Assembly: GCA_902801175.1 (NCBI GenBank)
Contig: CADCHF010000015.1
Span: 1 to 64,000, forward strand
Source of the DNA: an uncultured Coriobacteriaceae bacterium
Lineage (GTDB): Bacteria; Actinomycetota; Coriobacteriia; Coriobacteriales; Atopobiaceae
Length of the DNA: 64,000 nt
Reading direction: 5' to 3'
Shown: positions 31,591-39,710 of the stretch, one piece after another
How positions within the stretch are numbered: position 1 is the stretch's first letter
How the letters are laid out: each line of letters opens with the position of its first letter
Notes under the pieces: model-generated
Database searches by the model: none
What the model was told of the DNA's origin: nothing
Seen by the model: only the letters and a program-made list of their open reading frames with translations
Program-made: the position numbers and the translations under genes

Positions 31591-33273
31591 CTAGCGCTCG
31601 TTTTTGCGACGCAGGAGCATGCCGCTGCCAACCAGCACGACAGAGGCCCCGGCAAGAACCGCAACCGGCAGTGCGCTGTTGCTATCGCCCGTTGCCGGCA
31701 GTTTGCCCCTCACCTGCTTGGGCTGGCGCGTCGGTACAGGCTTTGTGCCAGGCGCGGGTACGGGCTCAGGCTCGGGTTCTGGTTCCGGCTTGGGCTCCGG
31801 TTCTGGCTCGGGCTCAGGAGCAGCAACCGTGTACTCAACAACGGGGCTCTCAACAGAGACGGGCTCGCCAGGGTTGCCGTCGGAGTCAACAGGCTTCACG
31901 GTCGTATCGCTGTTGGTGAGCAGGTCCTGGTACGTGCCAGGAGTCGCCTGGGGGTTGGCGAGGCGCACCTTGTACGACAGCTTCACACGCTCAAAGTTGG
32001 TCACATCAACGTTGATCTCCAGGTCGTAGGCGTCGTTCACCGCATCGTAGCGCAGGATGTAGGGATAGTTGTTCCCGTCCTTGCTGCCATTGGGCTCGCC
32101 AAACACAAACACGCCATTGCCCCGATCGGTCGGGTTGCCGTAGTCGACATCGCCGACCTTGAGCGTGATGGTGGACGCGTCGTCAACAAAGTCGAAGTCG
32201 TACGCGTTGCCCTCGCTGTCGGTGCCGCTGCCCATGACGTCGTGCAGCACCGAGCCCGCGCTCATCATGTACAAAATGTCGTTCTTGATGACCGAGACAT
32301 CGGGCGCCGTGCCGCCCTCGATACTGCCCAGGTAGTCCATGAAGGTCTTGCCGTAGTAGCCCTTGAACGGCTCAAGGCCAACGGAGTAGCAGTGGTACTT
32401 GGCCGCAAGCTCCTTGTACACTGTGCGCGCCATGTCCATGGCGACCTCTTGGCTGCAGGCATACTCGCCGGTCTTTTGCTTATCCCACGGAATTGGGTTC
32501 TGGATGTTCTTGCGATCGTACGGCGTGGCATACTCCGCCTTGCTCTTGGCAATTGCGTCCGCACGGCTGTCCAGGTAGGCACCCCAGCCTTCGGCCGGCG
32601 TCCAGCAGGGGTAGGGGTGGTAGTTGCCCCACACATCGACACTAGCGTAGTGCGGGTTACCGTCCGACATGAAGGCAATGCCCGTCTGCACGCCGTCCTC
32701 GTTCCAGGTGTAGATGTTGCCATCGCTGATGAGGATCATGTACTGACGCTCGACGGGAGTCGAGCTGGCCGCAAGCATCTCCTGCGCAGCGAGCAGGCCA
32801 GAATGCATGTTGGAGCCCTTCTCCTTGGGCCTCCCCACGGAAAACTCCCTCAGCTGCGCGGTGACGTCATCATTTAGCTTGGTGAGCGGGAACTGCTTCT
32901 CGGTGCCATTGCCGCGATACATGACGGCGCCCACCTGCACGTAGGCACCCGATGCGGACACGCGGTCGTTTAGCTCCTGAAGCATGCTGAGGCACTCGTT
33001 GACCCTGTCCTTATGAGCCTCGGAGTCGTCCACAACAAAGACCACGTCGGTGACCAGCTGCACCTCCTCGGACGGGAAGGTAATGGTAATGCCGGTCTCG
33101 TAGTTCTCGTCGAGCGCAGAGGAGGACGCGACCTTGCTCACGGCAATGTTCTGCGCATCCTCGCTGGCAAAGGCAAGGCCGGAGCCAACCAGCCCAACTA
33201 GCACAAAAGCGGTAACAAGTGTTGCGATTCTCGCAAGGATGGCTGGACGTTTTGCGAAGAGAGTACGTCTCAT
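31591..33273 (-). CDS. LPXTG-anchored surface protein with von Willebrand A-like domain
   Basis: This 560-aa protein is destined for the cell wall. It has a signal peptide ending near GSGLAFASE and a VWA-like domain at about residues 60-270 (VQLVTDVVFVVDDSEAHKD, then YMILISDGN and YYGKTFMDYLG). A beta-rich domain follows, then a Pro-Glu repeat spacer (EPEPEPEPKPEPEPEPEP), and the sortase motif LPATG before a hydrophobic helix and the tail RRKNER. In the metal-site motif the usual DxSxS reads DDSEA, so metal-dependent ligand binding may be altered. Such proteins are typically pilin tips or adhesins, but no sortase or pilin gene is next to it. AAGGA precedes the ATG at 33273. Confidence 0.9.
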   Translation of the reverse strand: MRRTLFAKRPAILARIATLVTAFVLVGLVGSGLAFASEDAQNIAVSKVASSSALDENYETGITITFPSEEVQLVTDVVFVVDDSEAHKDRVNECLSMLQELNDRVSASGAYVQVGAVMYRGNGTEKQFPLTKLNDDVTAQLREFSVGRPKEKGSNMHSGLLAAQEMLAASSTPVERQYMILISDGNIYTWNEDGVQTGIAFMSDGNPHYASVDVWGNYHPYPCWTPAEGWGAYLDSRADAIAKSKAEYATPYDRKNIQNPIPWDKQKTGEYACSQEVAMDMARTVYKELAAKYHCYSVGLEPFKGYYGKTFMDYLGSIEGGTAPDVSVIKNDILYMMSAGSVLHDVMGSGTDSEGNAYDFDFVDDASTITLKVGDVDYGNPTDRGNGVFVFGEPNGSKDGNNYPYILRYDAVNDAYDLEINVDVTNFERVKLSYKVRLANPQATPGTYQDLLTNSDTTVKPVDSDGNPGEPVSVESPVVEYTVAAPEPEPEPEPKPEPEPEPEPVPAPGTKPVPTRQPKQVRGKLPATGDSNSALPVAVLAGASVVLVGSGMLLRRKNER

Positions 33274-33319
33274 GTGCGTTTCCTTCACTAGTAGTTGACC
33301 CATAACGGACAAATTTACA

Positions 33320-33347
33320 TATATAGACAGAATGGCAAAGTTGACCA
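33320..33347 (-). promoter_or_regulatory. Possible promoter of the VWA surface protein gene
   Basis: On the minus strand TATATA (33320-33325) is preceded, 16 bp away, by TGGTCA (33342-33347). The whole stretch 33,290-33,400 is the most AT-rich intergenic DNA in this half of the window. Confidence 0.4.
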
Positions 33348-33523
33348 TATTTTACAAGTACATAGTTATCGTAATGTCCCATTGCAAAGCACGCGTCAAT
33401 TAGCATCAGACGTCAGCGGTATTGCTCTGTTCTTTTGCTCCCTCAAGTACGAATGAGTCTTGTTCTGTCACAATGGTTCAGGCCGCAACAGGGCCGGTCA
33501 TTTGCAGAGGAAGGTTTACCAAT

Positions 33524-34324
33524 ATGAGCACCGATCACGAGCATTCCATTAGCAGGCGTCAGATGCTTAAGCTGGGGGCCTCCGCGGCCGCCGTCGCGAG
33601 CCTTGCCGGCTGCGCCTTTGCCAGCGAGACGGAAGGTGACGTGACCGGCATCATTGGCGCCATGGAGAGCGAGGTCACCGCGCTCAAAGAGCAAATGGAG
33701 AACATGCAGGTCACGACCATCGCTGGCGTGGACTTTGCCACTGGCACCATCGGCGGCAACAAGGTGACCATCGCCCAGTGTGGCATGGGCAAGGTCAACG
33801 CCGGAATTTGCGCGCAGACGCTCATCAACAGCTTTGGCGCCGCGCGGGTGATCAACACCGGCGTGGCTGGCAGCCTCACTAGCGAGCTGACCATCAACGA
33901 CTTTGTGGTGTCGGTCGACGCCGTGCAGCACGACTACGACGTGAGCCCCATTGGGTTTAAGAAGGGCGAGATTCCCTACACCGGCCTGGTGGCCTTCCCT
34001 GCCGACGAGGAGCTGCGCAGCAAGGCCGTCGCGGCGGTGCAGGAGGCTGCCCCCAGCTCAAAGGTTCTCGAGGGGCGCGTGTGCAGCGGCGACCAGTTTA
34101 TTTCCACGCCCGAGCAGATTGAGGCGATTACCTCGGAGTTTGGCGGTCTGTGCGCCGAGATGGAGGGCGGCGCAATTGCGCAGGTCTGCCACCTGAACGA
34201 GACCCCTTACGTCATCATTCGCGCCATCTCCGACGACTCCGACGGCATGTCGTTTGAGGAGTTTCAGGCTGCGGCCGCGGCGGAGTGCGCCAACGCCGTG
34301 CTGACGATGGTCAAGAGCCTGTAG
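33524..34324 (+). CDS. mtnN: Exported MTA/SAH nucleosidase-like lipoprotein
   Basis: The 266-aa protein joins an export signal to a complete MTA/SAH nucleosidase fold. The signal is SRRQMLKLGASAAAVASLAGC: twin Arg at 11-12 and lipobox Cys30, so a Tat-exported lipoprotein is likely. The enzyme part starts GIIGAMESEVTALKEQM (Glu48/Glu50 near the catalytic Glu12 of E. coli), has MGKVNAG, NTGVAGSL, the purine/ribose block AEMEGGAIAQVC (Glu214) and the catalytic Asp in ISDDSDG (237). Cytoplasmic relatives recycle methylthioadenosine and S-adenosylhomocysteine; outside the cell it could release adenine or affect autoinducer precursors (inference). The ATG at 33524 follows AGAGGAAGG. Followed by its own terminator. 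Confidence 0.88.
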   Translation: MSTDHEHSISRRQMLKLGASAAAVASLAGCAFASETEGDVTGIIGAMESEVTALKEQMENMQVTTIAGVDFATGTIGGNKVTIAQCGMGKVNAGICAQTLINSFGAARVINTGVAGSLTSELTINDFVVSVDAVQHDYDVSPIGFKKGEIPYTGLVAFPADEELRSKAVAAVQEAAPSSKVLEGRVCSGDQFISTPEQIEAITSEFGGLCAEMEGGAIAQVCHLNETPYVIIRAISDDSDGMSFEEFQAAAAAECANAVLTMVKSL

Positions 34325-34366
34325 GCGACGGTCGCGTTTGGTACGGGTTCCGACCTTGGGACAGCA

Positions 34367-34402
34367 AGATGGGCTGCAGGCGAAACCTGCGGCCCATTTT
34401 TT
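34367..34402 (+). terminator. Terminator of the exported nucleosidase gene
   Basis: TGGGCTGCAGG and CCTGCGGCCCA form an 11-bp stem with one mismatch around CGAAA and are followed by TTTTTT. It lies about 45 bp after the stop codon. Confidence 0.9.
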
Positions 34403-34411
34403 GGTGTATTC

Positions 34412-34997
34412 AGCTGGCGGCGCAGTTGCAGGACCCTTCGTGCGGCGCAAATCCCTAAACGAATAGGGTCCGCGCGTAGTGTGTGTGGCCGACGTCGGCA
34501 TTTCGTTCAACTTTTCCAACTAGTGTACGTTGCCCCAGAGCATTGACGCCTCCAGAGCATGCTGCTTCGAGCAAAACCGCAGGTGTTTTTAGTCCCCAAG
34601 GGGCATTGGAGGCGTATGCCCGAAAATGAACCGTACACTAACGGGAAAAGTTGAACACTTCTTGCCTCTCAGCCACGCGAACGTATATGTGGCCGCTCTC
34701 TCTGGATATGCGGCGCAGTTGCAGGGCCCTTCGCGCGGCGCAAATACCTCAGCGAATAGGGTCCGCGCGTGGTTTGCGTGTCCGACAGCGACATTTCGTT
34801 CAACATTTCCAACTAGTGTACGTTGCTTCAGAGCATCGGCACATCCGGGCAGGTTGCTTGGAGCAAAACCGCAGGTGTTTTTCGTCCCCAGGAGGCCTTG
34901 GAGGCGTGCGCCCGAAAATGAAACGTACACTAACGGGAAAAGTTGAACACTTCTTGCCTCTCGGCTACGCGAACCTTTCGGCCGCTCCTCCTAGATG
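34412..34997. repeat. 292-bp tandem duplication with nested inverted repeats
   Basis: Two adjacent copies, about 34412-34704 and 34705-34997, share most bases at an offset of 292-293. Each copy contains imperfect 27-bp inverted repeats (34505-34531 with 34629-34656; 34798-34824 with 34922-34948), whose arms carry GTTCAAC, TAGTGTACGTT and their complements. No convincing gene lies inside; reading frames across it are Arg/Ser-rich and lack start signals. Together with the flanks it makes an 800-bp gene-free stretch between the nucleosidase terminator and the Nif11-like gene. The layout suggests a small non-autonomous (MITE-like) element that was duplicated. Confidence 0.8.
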
Positions 34998-35093
34998 GCC
35001 CCGCGCTTTAAGACTGCCGCCTTTTTCGGTTGCTCAACATAGCCCGAGCGTCGCAAACTGCACAGGCAGGTATCACTGCAAAACGAAGCGCCG

Positions 35094-35132
35094 CAAAAAA
35101 GACTTCCTCTCCTGCTCTGCAGGTGAGGAAGT
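35094..35132 (-). terminator. Terminator of the Nif11-like gene
   Basis: GACTTCCTC (35101-35109) pairs with GAGGAAGTC (35125-35133). On the minus strand it is followed by TTTTTTG. It is 85 bp downstream of the stop codon. Confidence 0.85.
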
Positions 35133-35217
35133 CTCCTAACCAGCATCAGTTATATCGGCTACGCCTTTGGCGGCAACTTACCTGCCCAGGCACCCGACGC
35201 TTTCGCGATCCGTCAGC

Positions 35218-35400
35218 TTAGCTGAGGGCGCGACGAACGTCCATGGCATCGATCTCAAAGCCATGCCTACGTGCGAACTCAACGGTGATGTCGACTCGCT
35301 GGGTGGGGTCGCCCTCGGCGATGCGCTCGCGCAGCTTCTGCGCCAGCTGCGGGTCGTTGTCCATTGCGCGCTGGAACTTGTCGTAAGCCCTCTTAGACAT
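35218..35400 (-). CDS. Small Nif11-like helical protein
   Basis: This is a 60-aa protein. The pattern YDKFQRAMDNDPQLAQKL followed by a linker and EFARRHGFEIDAMDVRRAL matches the Nif11 leader-domain plan (F...L..DP.L..KL, then A...GF.....). Nif11 domains often serve as leader peptides of ribosomally made, modified peptides. Here no core peptide or GG cleavage site follows, so it may be a stand-alone small protein. GAGAGG lies at good distance before the ATG, and a terminator follows. It stands at the left end of a stretch with three further leader-type peptide genes. Confidence 0.65.
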   Translation of the reverse strand: MSKRAYDKFQRAMDNDPQLAQKLRERIAEGDPTQRVDITVEFARRHGFEIDAMDVRRALS

Positions 35401-35546
35401 GTCGTTACCTCTCGTTTCGAAGCCAAATGGCGTGGCCAAGAGCGGCCCCGCCAGAAATACCATGTTCCACAACACTTTACTACTGAAAGAAAGAGCGTGC
35501 TCAAGCGGTCATTATGACACACGCAAAGCGGGCAAATGGCACGCCC

Positions 35547-36296
35547 CTACTCCCCTTGCATGAGCAGGTCGTCGACGGAGGTGCCTTCGGCGAGCACGTT
35601 GAGGTCCACATGACCGGCCTCGTTTGCGGCGCCCGCGACCTCGCCCTCGTCGCTGTACTGCCACACGGTCCAGCCGCCCTGCGGCCACTCGACCCAGACG
35701 GGCCACTTGCGGGATGAAACCCACAGCTCACAGTCGTCAAAGTATCCCCGCAGGTAACGATCGTAGATGTCGTTGCCCGTGTAGATGAGGGGCTTGTGAC
35801 CACATGCGGCCTCAACCGCATCCACGAACGCCCTCAGCTCGCGACGCACGTCCTCGGCTTCCGGCGGGTTCTGCTCCTTGTCGCCATACCACTCCACGTC
35901 CACGGCAGGCCTGATTGCGCGGACGGTCGGGTCGTCCCAGGACCCGCTTGCAGCCGCGACAAAGTTTGCGGCCTGGTCGGCGCCTGCCGAATCAAACGAG
36001 AAGAAGTGGTACGCACCCAGCGCGACATCACTGTCCTTTGCCTAGGCGCACGTTGCCGCAAACTGACCGTCGACGTAGGACGCGCCTTCGGTCGCCTTGG
36101 CATAGACAAACTCGATGCCCTCGCCCGAGAGCGCGTCAAAGTCGATCGCGCCCTGGTACTTGCTCACGTCAATGCCTTTAACGCCCTCGGGTACAAAGAT
36201 CGAGTTTGGGCGGATAATCTTGGCCTTGACACCCACGACCAAGGCCGCGAAGAGAATCGCGGCAGCAACAAATATGGCCAGGACACGCTTAAGCAT
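35547..36296 (-). pseudogene. GH25 lysozyme gene interrupted by a single in-frame TAG
   Basis: Read through one TAG at 36042-36044, this frame encodes a 249-aa GH25 muramidase. It has an N-terminal membrane helix (MLKRVLAIFVAAAILFAALV), GIDVSKYQGAIDFDAL, IEFVYAKATEGASYVD, then the TAG, then LGAYHFFSFDSAGADQAANF, the catalytic DVEWYGDKE and PLIYTGNDIYDRYL. Both halves are well preserved and in the same frame, with no other lesion. GH25 enzymes cut peptidoglycan between N-acetylmuramic acid and N-acetylglucosamine. The N-terminal half alone (84 aa) would be inactive. GAGGGG precedes the ATG. The context around the stop is GCC TAG GCA, the same as in the leader peptide gene at 39,864. Confidence 0.85.
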
Positions 36297-36454
36297 TGAT
36301 ACCCCTCACAATGTGTCGCGTACTTGCAGGTAAACCGCGGGATGGCGGCCGCGCGGTCTTCTAGTAATTATTTGCGGATGTGGGCAAGCCCGTCTCAGCA
36401 GAGTGTGAAGTCCAAGCGATTCTTCACGGTGGGTTGGGAGCGCCAAACCTGCGA

Positions 36455-36522
36455 GGGTGTGTGTCAGGGGGACGTACACTCTCAGGCCAGCCTGGTAGCA
36501 AAGTGTACGTCCCCTGCGACAC
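36455..36522. repeat. GTGTCA-family inverted repeat upstream of cbiL
   Basis: GGGGACGTACACT (36468-36480) and AGTGTACGTCCCC (36502-36514) are exact 13-bp arms, extended outward by GTGTGTCA and GCGACACC. The hairpin ends about 60 bp before the cbiL start. I see no cobalamin riboswitch in this leader. Confidence 0.75.
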
Positions 36523-36584
36523 CCCATCGCGGGTCAACCGGAACGGCAAAGCCTACAATTGCTGTCGGCGTAAGGAGGGGGCAC

Positions 36585-37310
36585 ATGGACGAGAGTACGC
36601 GGGGAACACTTTTTGGGGTCAGTGTTGGGCCGGGCGATCCTGAGCTCATGACGCTCAAGGCGGTGCGCATCGTTCGCGCGGCGGACGTCGTGGCCGTTCC
36701 CGACACGGGACGCGGCCCGGGCACGGCGTATCACATCGCTCGCGAGTACATAGCCGGCAAGGGTCTGCTTGCCTGCGCCACGCCCATGACGCGCGACCCT
36801 GCCGCAACGGCAGCGGCCCATCGGAAGACGGCCGATGCCATCTGCGCGTTTCTGGATGCGGGCAAGGATGTCGCCTACCTCTGCCTGGGCGATGTGAGCG
36901 TGTACTCCAGCTACCACTACGTGCACCGGCTGGTGGTCGAGCGCGGCTACGACGCACAGATCGTGCCCGGCGTCACGTCGTTTTGCGCGGCGGCAGCTCG
37001 CGCTGGCGTGCCACTCTGCATGGGCGACGAGCGTCTGCTGGTGGCGCCACTTGCCGGAGCATCGGTCGACGAGCTACTTGACGTGGACGCCAACAAGGCG
37101 CTACTCAAACCGGGAGACAAGATCGCACACCTGCGGGCGTCTCTCGAGAGCCGCAACGCGCTCGACCAAGCGGTGCTGGTGGAGCACTGTGGCATGGAGG
37201 ACGAGCGCGTGGCGCCCCATTTGGAGCGGGCCGACGACGCTGGATACCTCTCTGTGGTGCTGGTGGGCTCCTCTGCTGTGCCGCTCTCTGGAGAAGGGAA
37301 CGTGCGGTAG
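36585..37310 (+). CDS. cbiL: Precorrin-2/cobalt-factor II C20-methyltransferase
   Basis: This SAM-dependent enzyme methylates C20 of the corrin precursor in cobalamin synthesis. The 241-aa protein is a classic class III methyltransferase: GVSVGPGDPELMTLKAVRI at the start, VPDTGRGPGTAYHIA, LCLGDVSVYSSYHYV (the GDxxxY loop), and QIVPGVTSFCAAAARAGVPL. The length is normal. AAGGAGG precedes the ATG at 36585. No other corrin gene lies within the window, so this is an orphan copy; in related bacteria cbiL sits in a cbi cluster. The downstream 37,311-37,480 shows no gene. Confidence 0.9.
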   Translation: MDESTRGTLFGVSVGPGDPELMTLKAVRIVRAADVVAVPDTGRGPGTAYHIAREYIAGKGLLACATPMTRDPAATAAAHRKTADAICAFLDAGKDVAYLCLGDVSVYSSYHYVHRLVVERGYDAQIVPGVTSFCAAAARAGVPLCMGDERLLVAPLAGASVDELLDVDANKALLKPGDKIAHLRASLESRNALDQAVLVEHCGMEDERVAPHLERADDAGYLSVVLVGSSAVPLSGEGNVR

Positions 37311-37487
37311 CCCTGGAGTGGGCATCGCTCAACCGATGCCTATTGAGCTGGCTGCGGGTACCCGAGTGACCGTGGTCGCGAAGGGCCCCGCGTGGCGTCG
37401 TCGTGCGGTCGCTAGCGCAGCGCACGACTCACGCGTCCACGTTCGTCGACCTGCGCACCCCCGAGCGGCCAGAAGATGACTCGCCCT

Positions 37488-37523
37488 AAAAGAGCGGGCC
37501 GCAGCTCACGTCTGCAGCCCGCC
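37488..37523 (-). terminator. Terminator of the frameshifted leader-peptide gene
   Basis: GCGGGCCGCAG (37494-37504) pairs with CTGCAGCCCGC (37512-37522), with one mismatch. On the minus strand it is followed by TCTTTTAG. Confidence 0.75.
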
Positions 37524-37548
37524 CATCGGAAAATTCTATGCAACCCTT

Positions 37549-37895
37549 TTAGAACCTGAACTGGGCTTCCTTGCAGTCTCCGAGACTCCTGCGGGACGCG
37601 CCTGCATTGTCATTCTTGCAGAGGTAGCCAAAGTACCCACTGATGTTGTAGTCGCACCCGTCGGTGATCCAGCAGTTCTCCCTCTGCTCAAGGTGTCTTC
37701 GCACTGGGTGAGGATCTCGCCGCCTGCGACCTTGTCCAGCTGATCCTCGGAGAGCTCAAGGCCCAGCCCCTTGGCCGCGGAGACGTATGTGGCAACCGTT
37801 TCCTCGGGGCTCTCGGGCTTGACCTTGCCGCCCAGCAGCTCCTCGGCGTTCGGCGCGCCCTTCAGCGCCTCCAACAACTCTTCGAACTTGCTCCT
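37549..37895 (-). pseudogene. Frameshifted double-glycine leader/peptide gene
   Basis: The first part encodes a leader: SKFEELLEALKGAPNAEELL, then TYVSAAKGLGLELSEDQLDK and VAGGE, a typical helix with a double-Gly cleavage site. In this frame the codons after GGE lose sense. In the frame one base back, the same DNA gives a well-formed Cys-rich core, ENCWITDGCDYNISGYFGYL then CKNDNAGASRRSLGDC, ending at TAA 37549-37551. A one-base indel at about 37,660 therefore separates leader from core. The expected ATG before SKF reads AGG, so the start may be lost as well. The gene would have made a secreted or modified peptide. It keeps its own terminator. Confidence 0.65.
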
Positions 37896-38078
37896 TGTGC
37901 AGAAGAGCGCCGCAGAGCGTCTCAGTCGTTTCCATCTTGGCAATCCCAAGCCATCTGCCTCAGCAGAGGGCGTCGCAAACATAATGTTTAAACTGAACGA
38001 AACACGCCGTTGTAGGCTACCATGGTGGTGGCATATCAGCATTACATGATGAGACCAACAGATTACAGGAGACAAGGC

Positions 38079-38810
38079 ATGGAAGAATCCCTTCACGCAG
38101 TAGTTGCGCTCATAGTGCTAACAATCATTTACAAGAGAATGGTCGACCGCAGGGCTCAGGGTCCCATCGGATGGCTCCAGGCGCTGCTGCCCGTGGGCCT
38201 CGGTGGCGTGTCGCTGCCGCTTTCGTTCGCGTTCTTCCTGGGAGTGAGTGTTCTCATCAACCAGATTGACCTGGGGAGCTATCCCTTGCCTCCGTTCCTA
38301 AAGTCGGTGCGCGCGGGCTTCTTCTTGGCCGGCCTTCCCGAGGAGCTGGCAAAGGGCATAGCCGTCCTGGCCGCGCTGCTGTTCCTGCGCAAGAAGTTGA
38401 CCAGCGTCTACGACTACATCCTCATGGGAATGGCCGTTGGATTTGGCTTCACGGTGTTTGAGGAGTTCCTGTACGGCGCCAACCCCATGCGTCTTCCTCT
38501 CATCGCTCTGCACGGGGTCTTTAGCGGCACCTTTGCCTACTTCCTTGGAATGGCGGCCTACCACAAGAAGACCCAGCAGGGCTCTGTGGTCATAGACGTG
38601 ATCCTTGGCATCGTGCTCCCCATCCTCATGCACTCGCTCTACGACGGCTGCACGGTATCGAACACGATGCTCTATTCCGACGACCCCAAGGTGCAGGACC
38701 TGGGCATCATAATTGGCATCGTGGGCATGGTCGTTTCGGTCATAGTGCAGGTGTACGTGCTTCTCAAGATCAAGAAGGACAGCGAGAAGCTGTGTGGCAT
38801 GGCTCTCTAG
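38079..38810 (+). CDS. PrsW-family intramembrane metalloprotease
   Basis: This 243-aa protein has about seven membrane helices and the PrsW motifs in order: GLPEELAKGI (EExxK), VFEEFLYGA, LHGVFSGTFAYFLGMA and LMHSLYDG. PrsW cleaves an anti-sigma factor in Bacillus subtilis, and other members process membrane peptides. AGGAGACAAGGC precedes the ATG at 38079. It lies between the frameshifted and the TAG-interrupted leader-peptide genes, so it could act on peptides of this locus, but no sigma/anti-sigma pair is in the window. The final 20 residues are charged. Confidence 0.87.
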   Translation: MEESLHAVVALIVLTIIYKRMVDRRAQGPIGWLQALLPVGLGGVSLPLSFAFFLGVSVLINQIDLGSYPLPPFLKSVRAGFFLAGLPEELAKGIAVLAALLFLRKKLTSVYDYILMGMAVGFGFTVFEEFLYGANPMRLPLIALHGVFSGTFAYFLGMAAYHKKTQQGSVVIDVILGIVLPILMHSLYDGCTVSNTMLYSDDPKVQDLGIIIGIVGMVVSVIVQVYVLLKIKKDSEKLCGMAL

Positions 38811-39173
38811 CCACGGCAGCCGGCTGAGGCCCGGCCTTTGGCTTTGTGGGCTGGTGGCACGAGCCGTTGGGCGGAGGCTTGGGAGGCTGCCGTCGGTTGG
38901 CAGCACTGCCTGCCGGTCGCAGTTAGCAGGAGAAACGATTGGAAGAGCGGCGCTTTCGGCTTGTCCGGGCGCCGCCCTTGCGTTGCCGGGCTGCGGGAAC
39001 GGCCCTCCCCTGAAGTCCGTTGGTGCCTCAACGCCCAATTAATGTCTGGCCAGCGAGGTATGGTGCCTGACAACGTAGGGATGCGAGCTTGGCGGCATGA
39101 CCAAAAGCCCAAGCCCCAAAGCGGCACTTCGAGCGCGCGGGTGCAGGAGCTTTGCGGCTACCACCTTGAGGAG

Positions 39174-39350
39174 ATGAGACAGACAATAATGCTGTGGGCG
39201 CTATACGTGGTCTTCGTCACGCTTATCTATATGTCGACTGGCGACCTCTTTGGAGCTCTCGTCTTTGCCATCTTCCCCCTCTTCCTGTTCTGGCCAGTGG
39301 CCCTCGTGCTGGAGGTTGCCGTGACCGGCATCAAGGAGATATGGAAGTGA
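39174..39350 (+). CDS. Small two-helix membrane protein
   Basis: This 58-aa protein is made almost entirely of two hydrophobic segments (MLWALYVVFVTLIYM and FGALVFAIFPLFLFWPVAL) with a short charged end (GIKEIWK). GAGGAG lies directly before the first ATG (short spacing); the ATG at 39189 has better spacing and is an alternative start. It follows the PrsW-type gene after 360 bp, in the same direction. It could be an immunity-type or transport accessory peptide, but nothing proves this. Confidence 0.5.
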   Translation: MRQTIMLWALYVVFVTLIYMSTGDLFGALVFAIFPLFLFWPVALVLEVAVTGIKEIWK

Positions 39351-39710
39351 GCTTCTGGCGAGGGCGTCATGGCCTTTTGAGACGGTTTGCACACATGTCG
39401 CCGTCCAGCCCCTGCGGCACCGTCCGCAAGTCGCGGCGGAGCGGTGGGCGCACTCGACCGCCGCAGCGATCCGTCCCCAATGAGGCAGCTCGTTCAATGC
39501 CGCGCGGCAACAGGTGGGCATATGCCCTGTGGGTTGGCACAACATGGGGCCAGCAGTTCCCTGCTGGCCCCTCGCCTGTACTGTCGTTGGCCGAAAGCCG
39601 TCGCTGCAGCCCCTTATGGCTCTCGCGCGGCTTGCATCGGCCAGTGGTGGGCGAAATGGGCCGGCGACCGCAGTACCGCGTGGCTGGCCCGCTCCAGCCC
39701 GCATTGCGCC
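39351..39710. other. 360-bp gene-free stretch with a hairpin
   Basis: No credible gene is present. GGGGCCAGCAG (39546-39556) and CTGCTGGCCCC (39561-39571) are exact 11-bp arms around TTCC. No U run follows, but the stem is strong enough to act as a terminator for the small membrane protein gene. Confidence 0.5.

Noticed and set aside
36455-36584. Cobalamin riboswitch upstream of cbiL
   Set aside because: The leader holds only the GTGTCA-family hairpin; the conserved B12-box pattern (GCCACTG) is absent.
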